From: Litchfieldella anticariensis FP35 = DSM 16096
GTDB lineage: Bacteria; Pseudomonadota; Gammaproteobacteria; Pseudomonadales; Halomonadaceae
DNA: 64,000 nt
Direction of reading: 5' to 3'
Assembly (NCBI RefSeq): GCF_000409775.1
Contig: NZ_KE332388.1
Span: 1,085,676-1,149,675, forward strand
Made by a program: the position numbers and the translations under genes
The notes under the pieces: generated by a model
Databases searched by the model: none
What the model saw: only the letters and a program-made list of their open reading frames with translations
What the model was told of the DNA's origin: nothing
In this document: positions 50,843 through 60,513 of the stretch, in pieces
Layout: each line of letters opens with the position of its first letter
How positions within the stretch are numbered: position 1 is the stretch's first letter

Positions 50843-50930
50843 GTTCACATCCCTGTCTGGCCATTCGCCTGGCATCTCCTGGCGCTACGCGGTACAACCG
50901 ACTTTCGTTTCCCGCTCACGAGACTATTCG

Positions 50931-51359
50931 ATGAATGATTTTTCCCTGGACTCCCGCCTGGAGAGCGACAGCTTCCCGGTCACTGATCTCCCCCTGTGCC
51001 AAGTCCGCCTGATGAACGATGCACGATTTATATGGCTGGTATTGATCCCTCGGCGCCCCGGTATCCGAGAGGCTTTCGAGCTGTCGACGGAAGATCAGGC
51101 CCAGCTCTGGCGTGAAGCCACAGCATTGGGCCAAGCAATGAAGGCAGCCGTGCAAGGCGACAAGCTCAACCTGGCCACCTTGGGCAATGTAGTGGCCCAG
51201 TTGCACTTGCATGTCGTCGTGCGCAAGACGGACGATGCGGCTTGGCCGGCACCGGTGTGGGGACATGGCAAAGCTCGCCCCTACGATATGGACAGCCTGG
51301 CCGCCATGCGGGATATGATACTCGCTCAGATCCAATCCCTAAGCCTGACGGCCAATTGA
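50931..51359 (+). CDS. HIT-domain protein
   Basis: 142-residue histidine-triad superfamily protein. The segment GNVVAQLHLHVVVRKTDDAAW replaces the first histidine of the HxHxH triad by Gln (QLHLHVV), a form common in this gammaproteobacterial subgroup; the second and third histidines remain. WPAPVWGHGKARPYD is also conserved there. Probably a nucleotide-binding hydrolase or transferase of unknown substrate. ATG 50931 is used; the longer frame from 50841 overlaps the divergent permease start. Confidence 0.82.
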   Translation: MNDFSLDSRLESDSFPVTDLPLCQVRLMNDARFIWLVLIPRRPGIREAFELSTEDQAQLWREATALGQAMKAAVQGDKLNLATLGNVVAQLHLHVVVRKTDDAAWPAPVWGHGKARPYDMDSLAAMRDMILAQIQSLSLTAN

Positions 51360-51367
51360 TGACCGCC

Positions 51368-52441
51368 TTAGCCATCACCGCTAAAGGGGTTGTTACGCGG
51401 TGCTACCTCACTGGCATCGCGTGATAGCGGGTCACCCAGTAACGGCATTCCCGGCTGGGAGACACCAGCCATGGATAGCGAGATTCCAAGCAGCACGATG
51501 GCAACGCCACCACCCAGCGCCACCCAGCCGACGGCATGCCGGAGGCGACCGACACTGCCCCGATGAGCAGCCAGGCGACGTTCGGCCCAGCCTCGCGCCA
51601 TGACACTGGCCAGCGCCAGCATGGATACCGCCAGCGCCGTACCGGCCGCCATCACTAATACCGCTGCTACACCAGCCCAGAAATGTCCAAGCAACGTTGC
51701 CGCACCAAGCAGTAGTACCCCCCCGCTGCAGGGACGAATACCGATTGCCACTACCGTGCCCAGCGCCGTACGCCAATCCCCCGCCTTGGCCGGGTCGACA
51801 TGATGAATATGGCCACAACCACACTCATGCCCATGCCCTCCTCCATCTCCTGGAACTTGCTTCGGATGGCCAAGATGCTCGTGCTCGACCAGCGTGTCAT
51901 TGTGCCGGGGCTGCACCTGCTCCATCGATGTAGGGCGGAGGAGCTGACGTAGCGCTCTCCAGCACAACCAGACTCCCAGCAAGGTCACCATCAGGAAACT
52001 GGCTTGCTCGACCCATGCTACCGAGCCCATGGCCTGACGCGTCAACCAGCCCAGCCCATGGACCAGCACCGCCACCAATGCGATGGCAACAAGGCCCTGC
52101 AGGAATGCAGCAGCGCAGGAAAGCGCCAAGGCACGACGCTTGGCTCCGCCCTGAGACATCAGATAGGTGGTCAACACCGCCTTGCCGTGCCCCGGGCCCG
52201 CCGCATGAAAGACACCATAGGCGAAGCTGACACCTAGTAGCATCACCCAAGTACTGGATGAAGGTGCCTGGGAAAGATCGGTAACGGCCAAGGTCAGGAT
52301 ACGATGCAGGTCACGCTGCCAGCTCACCACCTGCAGCCCTAACGCGGCAACCCCATCTTGCAAGACGATGTACAGGACAAGCCCTGACAACGCCACTAAC
52401 AGGACGATGCCACCTGCCTTCGCTATGCTCAGCCGTGGCAT
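51368..52441 (-). CDS. NicO-family nickel/cobalt transporter
   Basis: 357-residue membrane protein. GVSFAYGVFHAAGPGHGKAV holds the histidine motif of the NicO/RcnA family, and AIGIRPCSGGVLLLGAATLL is the second signature. A hydrophilic loop around residues 190-220 is rich in His and contains GGGHGHECGCGHIHH, a likely metal sensor or filter. Members export Ni2+ or Co2+. The gene overlaps the end of a DUF1007 gene by 13 bp, a common pair. Confidence 0.9.
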   Translation of the reverse strand: MPRLSIAKAGGIVLLVALSGLVLYIVLQDGVAALGLQVVSWQRDLHRILTLAVTDLSQAPSSSTWVMLLGVSFAYGVFHAAGPGHGKAVLTTYLMSQGGAKRRALALSCAAAFLQGLVAIALVAVLVHGLGWLTRQAMGSVAWVEQASFLMVTLLGVWLCWRALRQLLRPTSMEQVQPRHNDTLVEHEHLGHPKQVPGDGGGHGHECGCGHIHHVDPAKAGDWRTALGTVVAIGIRPCSGGVLLLGAATLLGHFWAGVAAVLVMAAGTALAVSMLALASVMARGWAERRLAAHRGSVGRLRHAVGWVALGGGVAIVLLGISLSMAGVSQPGMPLLGDPLSRDASEVAPRNNPFSGDG

Positions 52442-53112
52442 GATACCTCCCCGGTTTCGGCAAAGAAGCGGCCCAAACCGGGCTCAGCCTGATCGTCATA
52501 GTCGAGCATGGCGGCTTCGGTGACCTTGGCGGGATCGGGATCGGCGGGTTCGATTCGGGTGGTGCAGGCAATATCCGCCCCCACCACGACCAGTGCATCC
52601 TCGCGAGGCGTTTCGTCATCCTCGGCTTCATGCACGATTTCGATATAGTAGGAAGGATCGAAGACTTGATATTGCATCGCCTTCCCTTCCAGTGCCAAGG
52701 GAGTTTCCAGTGGCAGCACGAAGCTGAATTCGACGCGACTGCCTCGCTGCATCACGGTGTACTCCTTCACTTCGCCCAACGCCACCGTATGGCCATCATG
52801 CGTGAGTTCCGTGAAGTAATGCTGGGCAGCCACATTGTCGCGAATTTCCATGCCCAATTGATCGAGGCGTGCTTCCATGCTGGCATCCCCCTCGGCCCTG
52901 CCGAGCTCTTCAAGCACCACCAGGCTATAGAAGGGATCCATGAGCCAGCGCTGATGCAGCGCCTCGACACGCCCCTGATCGTCAAGGATCACCCGGACCC
53001 CAAGGTCGATCCAGCCATGTGGGTGAGCATTGGCCACACCGCACCATCCCAGTGACAACACCACGATAACGGCAATGACCAGCCGGCGTGGCAAGAAACG
53101 TATGCTACCCAT
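52429..53112 (-). CDS. DUF1007 periplasmic protein, NicO partner
   Basis: 227 residues with a signal peptide (RLVIAVIVVLSLGWCGVANA) directly followed by HPHGWIDLGVRVIL, the N-terminal His motif of DUF1007, exposed after cleavage and well placed to bind metal. The rest is beta-rich (EYTVMQRGSRVEFSFVLPLE). It precedes and overlaps the NicO gene, so it is thought to deliver or sense the metal for export. Mechanism not known. Confidence 0.85.
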   Translation of the reverse strand: MGSIRFLPRRLVIAVIVVLSLGWCGVANAHPHGWIDLGVRVILDDQGRVEALHQRWLMDPFYSLVVLEELGRAEGDASMEARLDQLGMEIRDNVAAQHYFTELTHDGHTVALGEVKEYTVMQRGSRVEFSFVLPLETPLALEGKAMQYQVFDPSYYIEIVHEAEDDETPREDALVVVGADIACTTRIEPADPDPAKVTEAAMLDYDDQAEPGLGRFFAETGEVSCHG

Positions 53113-53174
53113 CGGTTTTCAATGATTCCTTGAAAAGCTTCATGAAGGCCAGGCACGAATAGTCTTTGAGGAGC

Positions 53175-53537
53175 CTAGGGTGCCAGTCCCAGCCGTGCTT
53201 GCAGATCGACCAGCAAGGGATCGAGGCTGTATGGTGCCAACGGCTGAGTTCCCCGACGACCACTGAACGAGACCCAACTATCTTCGCCCTCACTCTCGAC
53301 CTGCAATAATATCTCATAACCTGGCCACGTGGCCGAAACTGCTTCGGCGCGCCCCAGGTCGGTATCGGCATGGCGAATTACATAACCGCGTTCAGCCAAC
53401 ATGGCGATACCCTCTCTGAGCACTTCCTGCGGGTTGGCAGCCATTATCATCGAACGAGGCGCGACAGGGGCAGACGTCGTGGCACAAGCCGTGAGTATCA
53501 GCAAAATACCACTCAGTAATAGGCCACGCAGGATCAT
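53175..53537 (-). CDS. Hypothetical lipoprotein
   Basis: 120 residues with a lipoprotein signal (LLLSGILLILTAC). The mature domain PQEVLREGIAMLAERGYVIRH and LLQVESEGEDSWVSFSGRRG suggests a small alpha/beta fold. Family not recognised. It overlaps the end of the next upstream lipoprotein gene by 4 bp (ATGA), so the two are translated as a pair, and the N-terminal parts of both mature domains read alike (repeated helix then strand). Confidence 0.75.
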   Translation of the reverse strand: MILRGLLLSGILLILTACATTSAPVAPRSMIMAANPQEVLREGIAMLAERGYVIRHADTDLGRAEAVSATWPGYEILLQVESEGEDSWVSFSGRRGTQPLAPYSLDPLLVDLQARLGLAP

Positions 53538-54076
53538 GGTGTCGCCCTCGCCATCTCGGCATCGATAGCCGTACGCAATTCGCTACAGAAAGCGGCGTCG
53601 CTGGCAGTCTGACTCTCGCGCGTCACACCATCGATATCGACGATTCTCACATCACGGGACACTTGCACCCACTCCCCATCAGCAACCACCGACACCCGCT
53701 CCTGGCGCTGGGCATCGCCGCCTCCCAGGCCAGAACCGAAGCCGATCGCAATACCACTTCTCATGTGGTGGCCACTCCCGATGCCATAGAAACCATGCCA
53801 ACCGCTGTATGGCCACCAGGGATCGTAGTACCGTCCATAGCCATATACCACACGGGTGCGCTCGGCACTGACCAACCCTAACTCGCTATTGGTATCGCGG
53901 ATCGTGAAGTCATTCGCTTCGAGTACCGCGACTACATGTCGGTTGACCTCGCTTCCAGCAACCTGCTGTTCCCAGCGACACTCGGCGGCAGGCGCCGACA
54001 TGTATTCGGGTAGTGTCGCCGGTCCACTGGCGCATCCGGCAAGCCACAACGTCATCGGCATGACCCAGAATCGCAT
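53534..54076 (-). CDS. Hypothetical lipoprotein with aromatic/Gly-rich segment
   Basis: 180 residues: lipoprotein signal MPMTLWLAGC, a helix-strand unit (NRHVVAVLEANDFTIRDTNSELGLVSAER), an unusual segment rich in Tyr, Trp, Gly and His (YGYGRYYDPWWPYSGWHGFY), and a strand-rich C-terminus. The first unit looks like the BamC/YraP-type small domain found in outer membrane lipoproteins, but this is only a resemblance. Four-base overlap with the following lipoprotein gene. Confidence 0.75.
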   Translation of the reverse strand: MRFWVMPMTLWLAGCASGPATLPEYMSAPAAECRWEQQVAGSEVNRHVVAVLEANDFTIRDTNSELGLVSAERTRVVYGYGRYYDPWWPYSGWHGFYGIGSGHHMRSGIAIGFGSGLGGGDAQRQERVSVVADGEWVQVSRDVRIVDIDGVTRESQTASDAAFCSELRTAIDAEMARATP

Positions 54077-54211
54077 GGGCGTTCTCCACGGGCATTCTCG
54101 TATTCAGTGTATGCGCCATCGACCGCGCTGGGGAGGGATAGGTTACTATGCTTCGACGCTCTTTCCGTTTCGATGTTCTCTTCCTGTTTCAGGTTCGTAG
54201 AGGAAACTCAC

Positions 54212-55345
54212 ATGAACATTCTGATCGCCCCGGACAGCTACAAGGACGCCTTGCCCGCCAGCGATGCCGCTGAGGCCATCGCCGAGGGCATCAGACGGGC
54301 CATACCTGACGCCAGCACCATCCTGTGCCCAATGGGTGACGGTGGAGAAGGCACCCTCGATGCCTTACTCGTCGCCACTGGTGCCGAGGGTCGCGAAACA
54401 CGCGTCCAGGATGCCTTGGGTCGCCCCCGCATCGCTGCCTGGGGTTGGCACCCCGAAACTCGAACCGCTTATGTCGAGTTGGCCGAAGCCAGTGGCCTGC
54501 AACAGCTCGCTCAAAAGGAGCGTACCGCCTTGCACAGCACCACTTTCGGGGTCGGCGAGCTGATTCGCGAAGCACTGAATGCCGGTGCCGAACGCTTGCT
54601 GCTGACGCTGGGCGGGAGTGCCACCAACGATGCCGGGGCTGGCATGCTCTCGGCACTGGGGGCCCGGCTACTGGATTCTCAAGGTCGAGACCTGCCTCCA
54701 GGTGGGGCGGCTTTGAGTGAACTGGCCGAACTCGACCTATCAGGGCTCGACCCACGCCTGAGGACGCTCGAGATCGAGGCTGCCGTGGACGTGGACAATC
54801 CGCTGCTCGGTCATCGCGGTGCCAGTGCGGTTTTCGGACCGCAAAAAGGAGCCACAGCGGATGATGTCGCCACACTGGATGCCGCCCTGGGGCATTTCGC
54901 CGATCTGGCGGCGACGGCACTCGGCGAAGATCACCGCGACCTCCCTGGGGCCGGTGCCGCCGGTGGGATGGGGTTTGCCGCTCGGGCATTTCTCGGCGCC
55001 ACGTTACGGCCGGGAATCGAATTGGTCATGGAGCAGGTCGACTTCCGGCACCGACTCGCGGGCGTCGATCTGGTGATCACTGGCGAGGGACAGCTCGATG
55101 GTCAGAGCCTGGCCGGCAAGACACCCATCGGTATTGCTCGGGCCGCCAAGGCACAGGGCGTGCCTTGCGTGGTCCTGGCCGGACGCCTGGGCCAAGAGTG
55201 GCAGGCAGCTTATGCCGAAGGCGTCACAGCGGCATTCACCTTGGCCGACGGTCCGATGTCTCTTGATGACGCACTGAGTCGCTGTGGCGAGTTACTGGTC
55301 GATCGCGCCGAGAACATCGTGCGGCTCTTTACCGCACACGCCTGA
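54212..55345 (+). CDS. glxK: Glycerate kinase
   Basis: Phosphorylates D-glycerate to 2-phosphoglycerate (GK type I). The 377-residue protein starts MNILIAPDSYKDALPASDAA, with MGDGGEGTLDALL, LTLGGSATNDAGAGMLSALGA, and the C-terminal DLVITGEGQLDGQSLAGKTP. The start at 54212 is preceded by GAGGAAA; upstream in-frame ATGs are not supported. No other glyoxylate or tartrate genes lie nearby, so garK is an alternative name. Confidence 0.93.
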   Translation: MNILIAPDSYKDALPASDAAEAIAEGIRRAIPDASTILCPMGDGGEGTLDALLVATGAEGRETRVQDALGRPRIAAWGWHPETRTAYVELAEASGLQQLAQKERTALHSTTFGVGELIREALNAGAERLLLTLGGSATNDAGAGMLSALGARLLDSQGRDLPPGGAALSELAELDLSGLDPRLRTLEIEAAVDVDNPLLGHRGASAVFGPQKGATADDVATLDAALGHFADLAATALGEDHRDLPGAGAAGGMGFAARAFLGATLRPGIELVMEQVDFRHRLAGVDLVITGEGQLDGQSLAGKTPIGIARAAKAQGVPCVVLAGRLGQEWQAAYAEGVTAAFTLADGPMSLDDALSRCGELLVDRAENIVRLFTAHA

Positions 55346-55486
55346 GTGCAATGGTCTTGAAAGCCCTTGTCGATGCCTGCATGTCATTAACCAGAGCTAT
55401 AGTGACGATGGCGAGAATTCGTTTACCAGGCTCAGGTCATAAACCGTAGACTGTGACCAGTTCCATTTCATCGAGGAGATATCCCT

Positions 55487-55960
55487 ATGTCCGACACCAA
55501 TGCCATTGGTCTGCACGAAGCCAGTGCCAGCCAGCTCGCCGAGCAGCTCAACGCCTTGCTGGCCAACTACCAGATCTTCTACATGAACGTGCGCGGCTAT
55601 CATTGGAACGTCAAAGGGCCAAATTTCTTCGAATTGCATGCCAAGTTCGAAGAGTTCTACACCGACTTGCTGACCAAGATCGACGAAGTCGCCGAACGCA
55701 TTCTTACCTTGGGACACAAGCCGGTACATGCCTACAGCGACTACGTGGAGCTTGCCTCGATCCGCGAGGACAAGAACGTTCATGATGGCGAAGCTTGCGT
55801 TCGCGGCGTGATCAAAGGCTATCAGGCTCTGATTGAGCTGCAGCGTGAAATCCTGTCTCTGGCCTCGGATGCCGACGACGAAGGTACCGCCGCCCAGGCC
55901 AGCGACTATATCCGCGAGCAGGAAAAAACCATCTGGATGCTCAACGCCTATCTGGGCTAA
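55487..55960 (+). CDS. dps: Dps-family ferritin-like DNA-protection protein
   Basis: 157-residue four-helix protein that forms a 12-mer shell. The intersubunit ferroxidase site is visible: His39 in NVRGYHWNVKGPNFF, and Asp/Glu in FYTDLLTKIDEVAERILTLG. It oxidises Fe2+ with peroxide and stores iron, limiting Fenton damage; DNA binding depends on the N-terminus, which here lacks a Lys-rich tail, so it may not bind DNA. ATG 55487 follows GAGGAGAT. A terminator follows at 55987-56018. Confidence 0.93.
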   Translation: MSDTNAIGLHEASASQLAEQLNALLANYQIFYMNVRGYHWNVKGPNFFELHAKFEEFYTDLLTKIDEVAERILTLGHKPVHAYSDYVELASIREDKNVHDGEACVRGVIKGYQALIELQREILSLASDADDEGTAAQASDYIREQEKTIWMLNAYLG

Positions 55961-55986
55961 TCCATCTTCCACCGACAGGTGAGTAC

Positions 55987-56018
55987 GCGCCGTTCCGGGT
56001 CAACCGGGACGGCGCTTT
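55987..56018 (+). terminator. Intrinsic terminator of dps
   Basis: 12-bp GC-rich stem GCGCCGTTCCGG, loop GTCAA, CCGGGACGGCGC (one G-T pair), followed by TTT. Confidence 0.8.
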
Positions 56019-56158
56019 CATGTCCAGACATTCAAATATGAAGAGAACGAGGAAAGCGTCTCTATATTAGGCAGCAGCGTTCGCTTGCTCGCAGTTGAGG
56101 GATATATTATCGAATAGGGAATTGGGGGTGATTCAGTCGCAGAACGGAGGGACACCCC

Positions 56159-56515
56159 ATGCGATACACACGACTGACAACGCTGCTAGTGGGAATCGGC
56201 CTGGCCCTGGCACTCTCGACGCCAGCGCTCGCCGACCGCGACCGACATGGAGGCTATCGCCACCATGGTCATCATCACTACCACGAGCACCACTATAGGG
56301 GCGACAGGCACTACCGGGGGCCACGCCACGGGAGTCGCTACAGGTATCACCATCGCCCATCGCGGATCATCGAGAAGCACGTGATCGTGCATGAGGCACC
56401 GCGTTACCGGCCGCCCCGTCGCGTCGACCATCACTACTACCACCACCGCTCTTCCAGCATACCGCTGGTCACGGTGGGTGGCTTCCCGGTCGTGACCATC
56501 AGAAGCGATCATTGA
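56159..56515 (+). CDS. Secreted His/Tyr/Arg-rich protein
   Basis: 118 residues with a standard signal peptide (LLVGIGLALALSTPALA). The mature part is very rich in His, Tyr and Arg (HHGHHHYHEHHYRGDRHYRG; later VDHHYYHHRSSS) and ends in a hydrophobic strand PLVTVGGFPVVTIRSDH. It looks like a periplasmic metal- or heme-buffering protein; this is inference from composition. Its last 17 bp overlap the 3' end of pepD on the other strand. Confidence 0.72.
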   Translation: MRYTRLTTLLVGIGLALALSTPALADRDRHGGYRHHGHHHYHEHHYRGDRHYRGPRHGSRYRYHHRPSRIIEKHVIVHEAPRYRPPRRVDHHYYHHRSSSIPLVTVGGFPVVTIRSDH

Positions 56516-58025
56516 TCTCTCCCGCCCGCTGGTTTCCAGCGGGCGGTCGACACATTGATGCGGCCTGGCCGTTGGCCAGATCCTCGAGCAGGGAACGCAG
56601 CAGTTGCCAGAACTCGTCTACTGATGCGATATCGACTCGTTCATCGGGCGAATGGGCACCACGAATCTGCGGCCCAAAGGAGATCATTTCCAAATGAGGA
56701 TATTTGCCCCCCAGAATGCCACACTCCAGGCCAGCATGAATCACCTTGACCTCGGGGTCGCTACCCAAGCATTGCTGGTGTAAGCGCCGGAAGCGTGCCA
56801 ATAGCGAGCTTTCCGGATCCGGCGTCCATCCAGGATAAGCGTTCTCCACCCGGGTACGAGCACCAATCAGAGAAAACAACGCAGCAAAGCGGTCGGCGAT
56901 ATCGTCCGTGGCGCTGTCGCGTAGCGAGCGTACCAGCGCACAGAGGTGGAAACAGCCATTCTCCAGATTCACTACCCCAAGGTTATTGGAAGTCTCGACA
57001 ACGCCGGGAACTTCGACACTCATGCGCTCGACACCACATGGAGCGGCATGCAAAGCATTCACCAACAGATGGCTGGCAGTCGCGGTCAAGGCTTGGTCAG
57101 AACGCATCGTGCAGGGCGTCAATGCCAGAGCCAGCCCCTCGTCGATGCCGGCCAGCTCGGCTCGTAGCGCCTGTTCCAGGGCTTCCAGACGCCTCTGCAC
57201 CGCAACGGTTTCTTCGTTCGGCAGCGCCACGCTGGCGAAGGCCTCGCGTGGTAGGGCGTTGCGCAAGGTACCACCATGATAATCGACCAACCGCACTCCA
57301 GAGGGCTCTAGCACGCGCAGTACCCGCACCAACAGACGGTTGGCATTACCCCGTCCCTTGTGGATATCGATCCCCGAGTGCCCTCCCACTAAACCCGTCA
57401 GCGACAGGCGCCAAATTTGCTCGTCGTCTCTCAGAGCACTAGTCGGAAATTGAGCTTCCACCACCACATCGGCACCACCGGCACAACCAATATAGACCTG
57501 GCCACGATCTTCGGAATCGAGATTGAGCAGTATCCGTCCATTGAGCCAGCCTTCGGCCAGATTCAGTGCGCCCCCCATGGAGGACTCCTCCTCCAGAGTG
57601 AACAGCGCTTCCAATGGCCCGTGCGTCAGGCTGTCATCACCCAGAACCGCTAGCGCTGCCGCCACGCCTAATCCGTTATCGGCGCCGAGCGTGGTATGAC
57701 GCGCATGCAACCAGCCGTCGGCGACATAGGTGTCGATGGGATCACGGGTGAAGTCGTGTGGATGATCGGCATTGGCCTGAGCCACCATGTCCAGGTGCCC
57801 TTGCAGAACCACACCCGGCGCCTGTTCGTGACCGGGGCTGGCCGGCTTGCATATCCGCAGGTTGCCGAAGGCATCGCGATCATGGAACAGGCCATGCTCA
57901 TCGGCCCAGTGTTCCAGCACCTTCACCAGCCTCGCCTCATGGCCGGAAGGCCGGGGGGTGTTGCAGAGGGTGCGAAAATGTCGCCATACCGGCTGCGGTG
58001 CAAGCTGTTCAAGATGTGCGTTCAT
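56499..58025 (-). CDS. pepD: Aminoacyl-histidine dipeptidase (peptidase D)
   Basis: M20 metallopeptidase that hydrolyses Xaa-His dipeptides such as carnosine. The 508-residue protein has the dinuclear zinc motifs VVLQGHLDMVAQA, TTLGADNGLGVAAALAVL and LFTLEEESSMGGALN, then a lid domain and the C-terminal VIHAGLECGILGGKYP with MISFGPQIRGAHSPDERVDI. Length is slightly over the Escherichia coli enzyme because of a tail of about 15 residues. It shares 17 bp with the convergent His-rich protein gene. Confidence 0.94.
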   Translation of the reverse strand: MNAHLEQLAPQPVWRHFRTLCNTPRPSGHEARLVKVLEHWADEHGLFHDRDAFGNLRICKPASPGHEQAPGVVLQGHLDMVAQANADHPHDFTRDPIDTYVADGWLHARHTTLGADNGLGVAAALAVLGDDSLTHGPLEALFTLEEESSMGGALNLAEGWLNGRILLNLDSEDRGQVYIGCAGGADVVVEAQFPTSALRDDEQIWRLSLTGLVGGHSGIDIHKGRGNANRLLVRVLRVLEPSGVRLVDYHGGTLRNALPREAFASVALPNEETVAVQRRLEALEQALRAELAGIDEGLALALTPCTMRSDQALTATASHLLVNALHAAPCGVERMSVEVPGVVETSNNLGVVNLENGCFHLCALVRSLRDSATDDIADRFAALFSLIGARTRVENAYPGWTPDPESSLLARFRRLHQQCLGSDPEVKVIHAGLECGILGGKYPHLEMISFGPQIRGAHSPDERVDIASVDEFWQLLRSLLEDLANGQAASMCRPPAGNQRAGEINDRF

Positions 58026-58072
58026 GGCGTTTCTGCGTAGATGAAGACCGCATTACCTTACTCCCAGCCCCG

Positions 58073-60310
58073 TCATGGGAAAAGAGGTTGGCGCCAGCGC
58101 AGCAGAGCATCACGTAACCGCTCCTGTACCTGGCGACGGCCGGGCACGTCCAGTTGCGTTGCCAACCAGCCCATCTCCCGTCCTTGGAACAGGGCTGCCA
58201 CCAGCAACCAGGCGTCGTCCGAATCATGGGGTGCACCTGCGGCAAGCGCATGACGGACCAGGGCCTGCAAGGCCGGGCGCGCTAGTGCCGGATCGCGATG
58301 TCCCAGCACGACATCATCGATGTCGCGCAGCTCGGCAGCGCTCAGGTCATCGACCGTGCCTTCCGCCAACAGTGCGGCTGCCACTCTAGGGTCGAGCGAC
58401 TTCAACTCGAATGCCAGCAAGGTCGGCAGCAAGGCCTGGAAGCACCCCTGCAGTTCACGCGCCAGTTCCTTGCCGGCATCGCTGATGCCACGCACTACCA
58501 TTAGGGCATGCTCGCCACTGGAGGCTTCACGTGTCAGTCCCAACCGTACGGCTACACAGCCGTTGTGACGCCAGAATGCCATCAGCCCGGGCTCAGCCCC
58601 GAAGCTTGCCCCCAACAGGTCAATGCCATCGGCCTGCGCCTGGGTGAGTTGCGCTCCGAACAACTGTCGTCCCAGCCCCTGACGGCGACATGCCTCGTGC
58701 ACAGCGATACGCATGATCCGCCGCAGCCGGGACGTGAGCGCATGGCGGCTACCGGTATGCGCTGCCAGCGATTGCGCCAGCAAATGACCACGTGGGCGCC
58801 GTTCCCCACGAGCCACCGCCTCGGCCAGCTCAGAGGGAAAGCCCCCTTCATCGACACCGACCACTACCCCTAGCACGTGATGTGCCGCTTCGAGCGTAGC
58901 GATGCGGGTGCCTGGGCCATCCAGCAAGCGTCGCAAGTCACTGGGCCGGGTACGATAATGGGCCTGTACCAGCAGTCCGAACAGCTCTCGCAGTCGAGCC
59001 TCGTCAGCGGCCAGTTCTTCGCGTCGACAGTCGATATAATCGATCGTTTGCCATGGCACTTCGTCGAGAGGTGCCGGTTCAGCATCCAGCATCAGCAAAC
59101 GCGATGTCAGTCGCTCCAAGGGATCGTTGGTAGCGAAACGGATAGGAGCCTCGAGATGGATACGCTGCCAATCCGGTGTCTCGCGTTCGAGGTGTGCCCG
59201 GAACCGCAATGCGAAGCCACGCCCAGAGCCTTCGTAGCCATGCACCGTCGTGGCGAAGGCAATACGCGGGAAGTAACGCAGCCACTGCCCTAGCGCCGGG
59301 GCCGGGATCGCGGCCGCTTCGTCGACCAGCAATAGGGCACCAGCACTTTCCACCGCCCTCTCGTCAACCCTGGCCGACAGAGCATCCGGCGCCAGAAACT
59401 GTACGCGATGCATGTTGCCACCGTGCACCCATTCGAAAACGTTGGCTTGCCGGCTGCCTTCAGGACATAGCACCGCCAAGCGATCGAAGAGCGGCTCGAC
59501 AGCGGCGGGACGTGGTGCCGTAACCCAGATGAGGCGCTCTCCCGCAGACAGCCAACGCGCACAGGCAATGCCCAGCGCCGCGCTCTTGCCACGTCCACGA
59601 TCAGCCGTCAGCACCAAGGGACGGCGGCGACGCAGGCGAGTCAAGCGATCCACCGCCTCGGCTTGATCGTGGGTGATGCAATCAGGATCCGACACTGCCG
59701 GTGGAGAAAGCGGATGATCTGGCAAAGAGGGCAATTCGATATTTCCAGCGACACGCCAGCGAACGGTTTCCGTCGACTCGCCCAGCAATCGTGCCAGGCG
59801 TCGTAGATAACGGGCGTGAAGTTGTGCCGGATGATAAGGGTACTCGGCCAGACGCTGATAATCGGCATCCGCCACACGGCCCCAATCCCTTGGCGTCAGC
59901 AGCACCAACAACCCACCAGCATGCAAAGTTCCCGACAGAGCGCCGAAAGCATCGGGGTCGAAACCACTGTCTACCGAGACGGCGTCGACAACCACCAAGC
60001 CATGCTCACCGCCTAGTCGGGTGCGAGCCTTGGCGGGCGGCAACCAGTCACCCGTTTGGATATCGTCAGGGCAGGTTCCGCTCAGCCACAGTGGCGCTCT
60101 CCCGCGATTCATCTGCCATAGCGCCAAAGCACGCTGCCGGCAGGTATCGGCATCGCCCTCGACCCACACCAGGCCCCGCCAATGGCGAGCCACCAAGCCG
60201 GCACACCAGTCGAGTAGTGCACCAAGTGTGCGCTGTATATGGGAAATATCATCGCCCGGGGACACAGGGCCTGGAGATGAGGACATGCGAAAGCTCCAGC
60301 AACAGGTCAA
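58073..60310 (-). CDS. tmcA: tRNA(Met) cytidine acetyltransferase
   Basis: Makes N4-acetylcytidine at the wobble base of elongator tRNA-Met with acetyl-CoA and ATP. The 745-residue protein has an N-terminal DUF1726 region, an RNA-helicase-like ATPase with Walker A ADRGRGKSAALG and Walker B LLLVDEAAAIPAP, the signature FATTVHGYEGSGRGF, a GNAT domain (IAVHEACRRQGLGRQLFG) and a C-terminal tRNA-binding tail. Length and domain order are normal. Confidence 0.94.
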   Translation of the reverse strand: MTCCWSFRMSSSPGPVSPGDDISHIQRTLGALLDWCAGLVARHWRGLVWVEGDADTCRQRALALWQMNRGRAPLWLSGTCPDDIQTGDWLPPAKARTRLGGEHGLVVVDAVSVDSGFDPDAFGALSGTLHAGGLLVLLTPRDWGRVADADYQRLAEYPYHPAQLHARYLRRLARLLGESTETVRWRVAGNIELPSLPDHPLSPPAVSDPDCITHDQAEAVDRLTRLRRRRPLVLTADRGRGKSAALGIACARWLSAGERLIWVTAPRPAAVEPLFDRLAVLCPEGSRQANVFEWVHGGNMHRVQFLAPDALSARVDERAVESAGALLLVDEAAAIPAPALGQWLRYFPRIAFATTVHGYEGSGRGFALRFRAHLERETPDWQRIHLEAPIRFATNDPLERLTSRLLMLDAEPAPLDEVPWQTIDYIDCRREELAADEARLRELFGLLVQAHYRTRPSDLRRLLDGPGTRIATLEAAHHVLGVVVGVDEGGFPSELAEAVARGERRPRGHLLAQSLAAHTGSRHALTSRLRRIMRIAVHEACRRQGLGRQLFGAQLTQAQADGIDLLGASFGAEPGLMAFWRHNGCVAVRLGLTREASSGEHALMVVRGISDAGKELARELQGCFQALLPTLLAFELKSLDPRVAAALLAEGTVDDLSAAELRDIDDVVLGHRDPALARPALQALVRHALAAGAPHDSDDAWLLVAALFQGREMGWLATQLDVPGRRQVQERLRDALLRWRQPLFP

Positions 60311-60513
60311 TCTTTAGTCTAAAAATTAGCGTCATTCAACGCTTACCTCTTGGTTTCTGACCACATCGTCAACACACCAATAACTCATAACAAGTTGATA
60401 TTAAACAATATAAAATCACCTCAAGATTTGAGCGCCGGATATCGACAGCCACTGGAGCGACTATACAATCACGGTTTTTCTCCCAGCGCGTGCTAATTTA
60501 ATCGAGCGTATGG

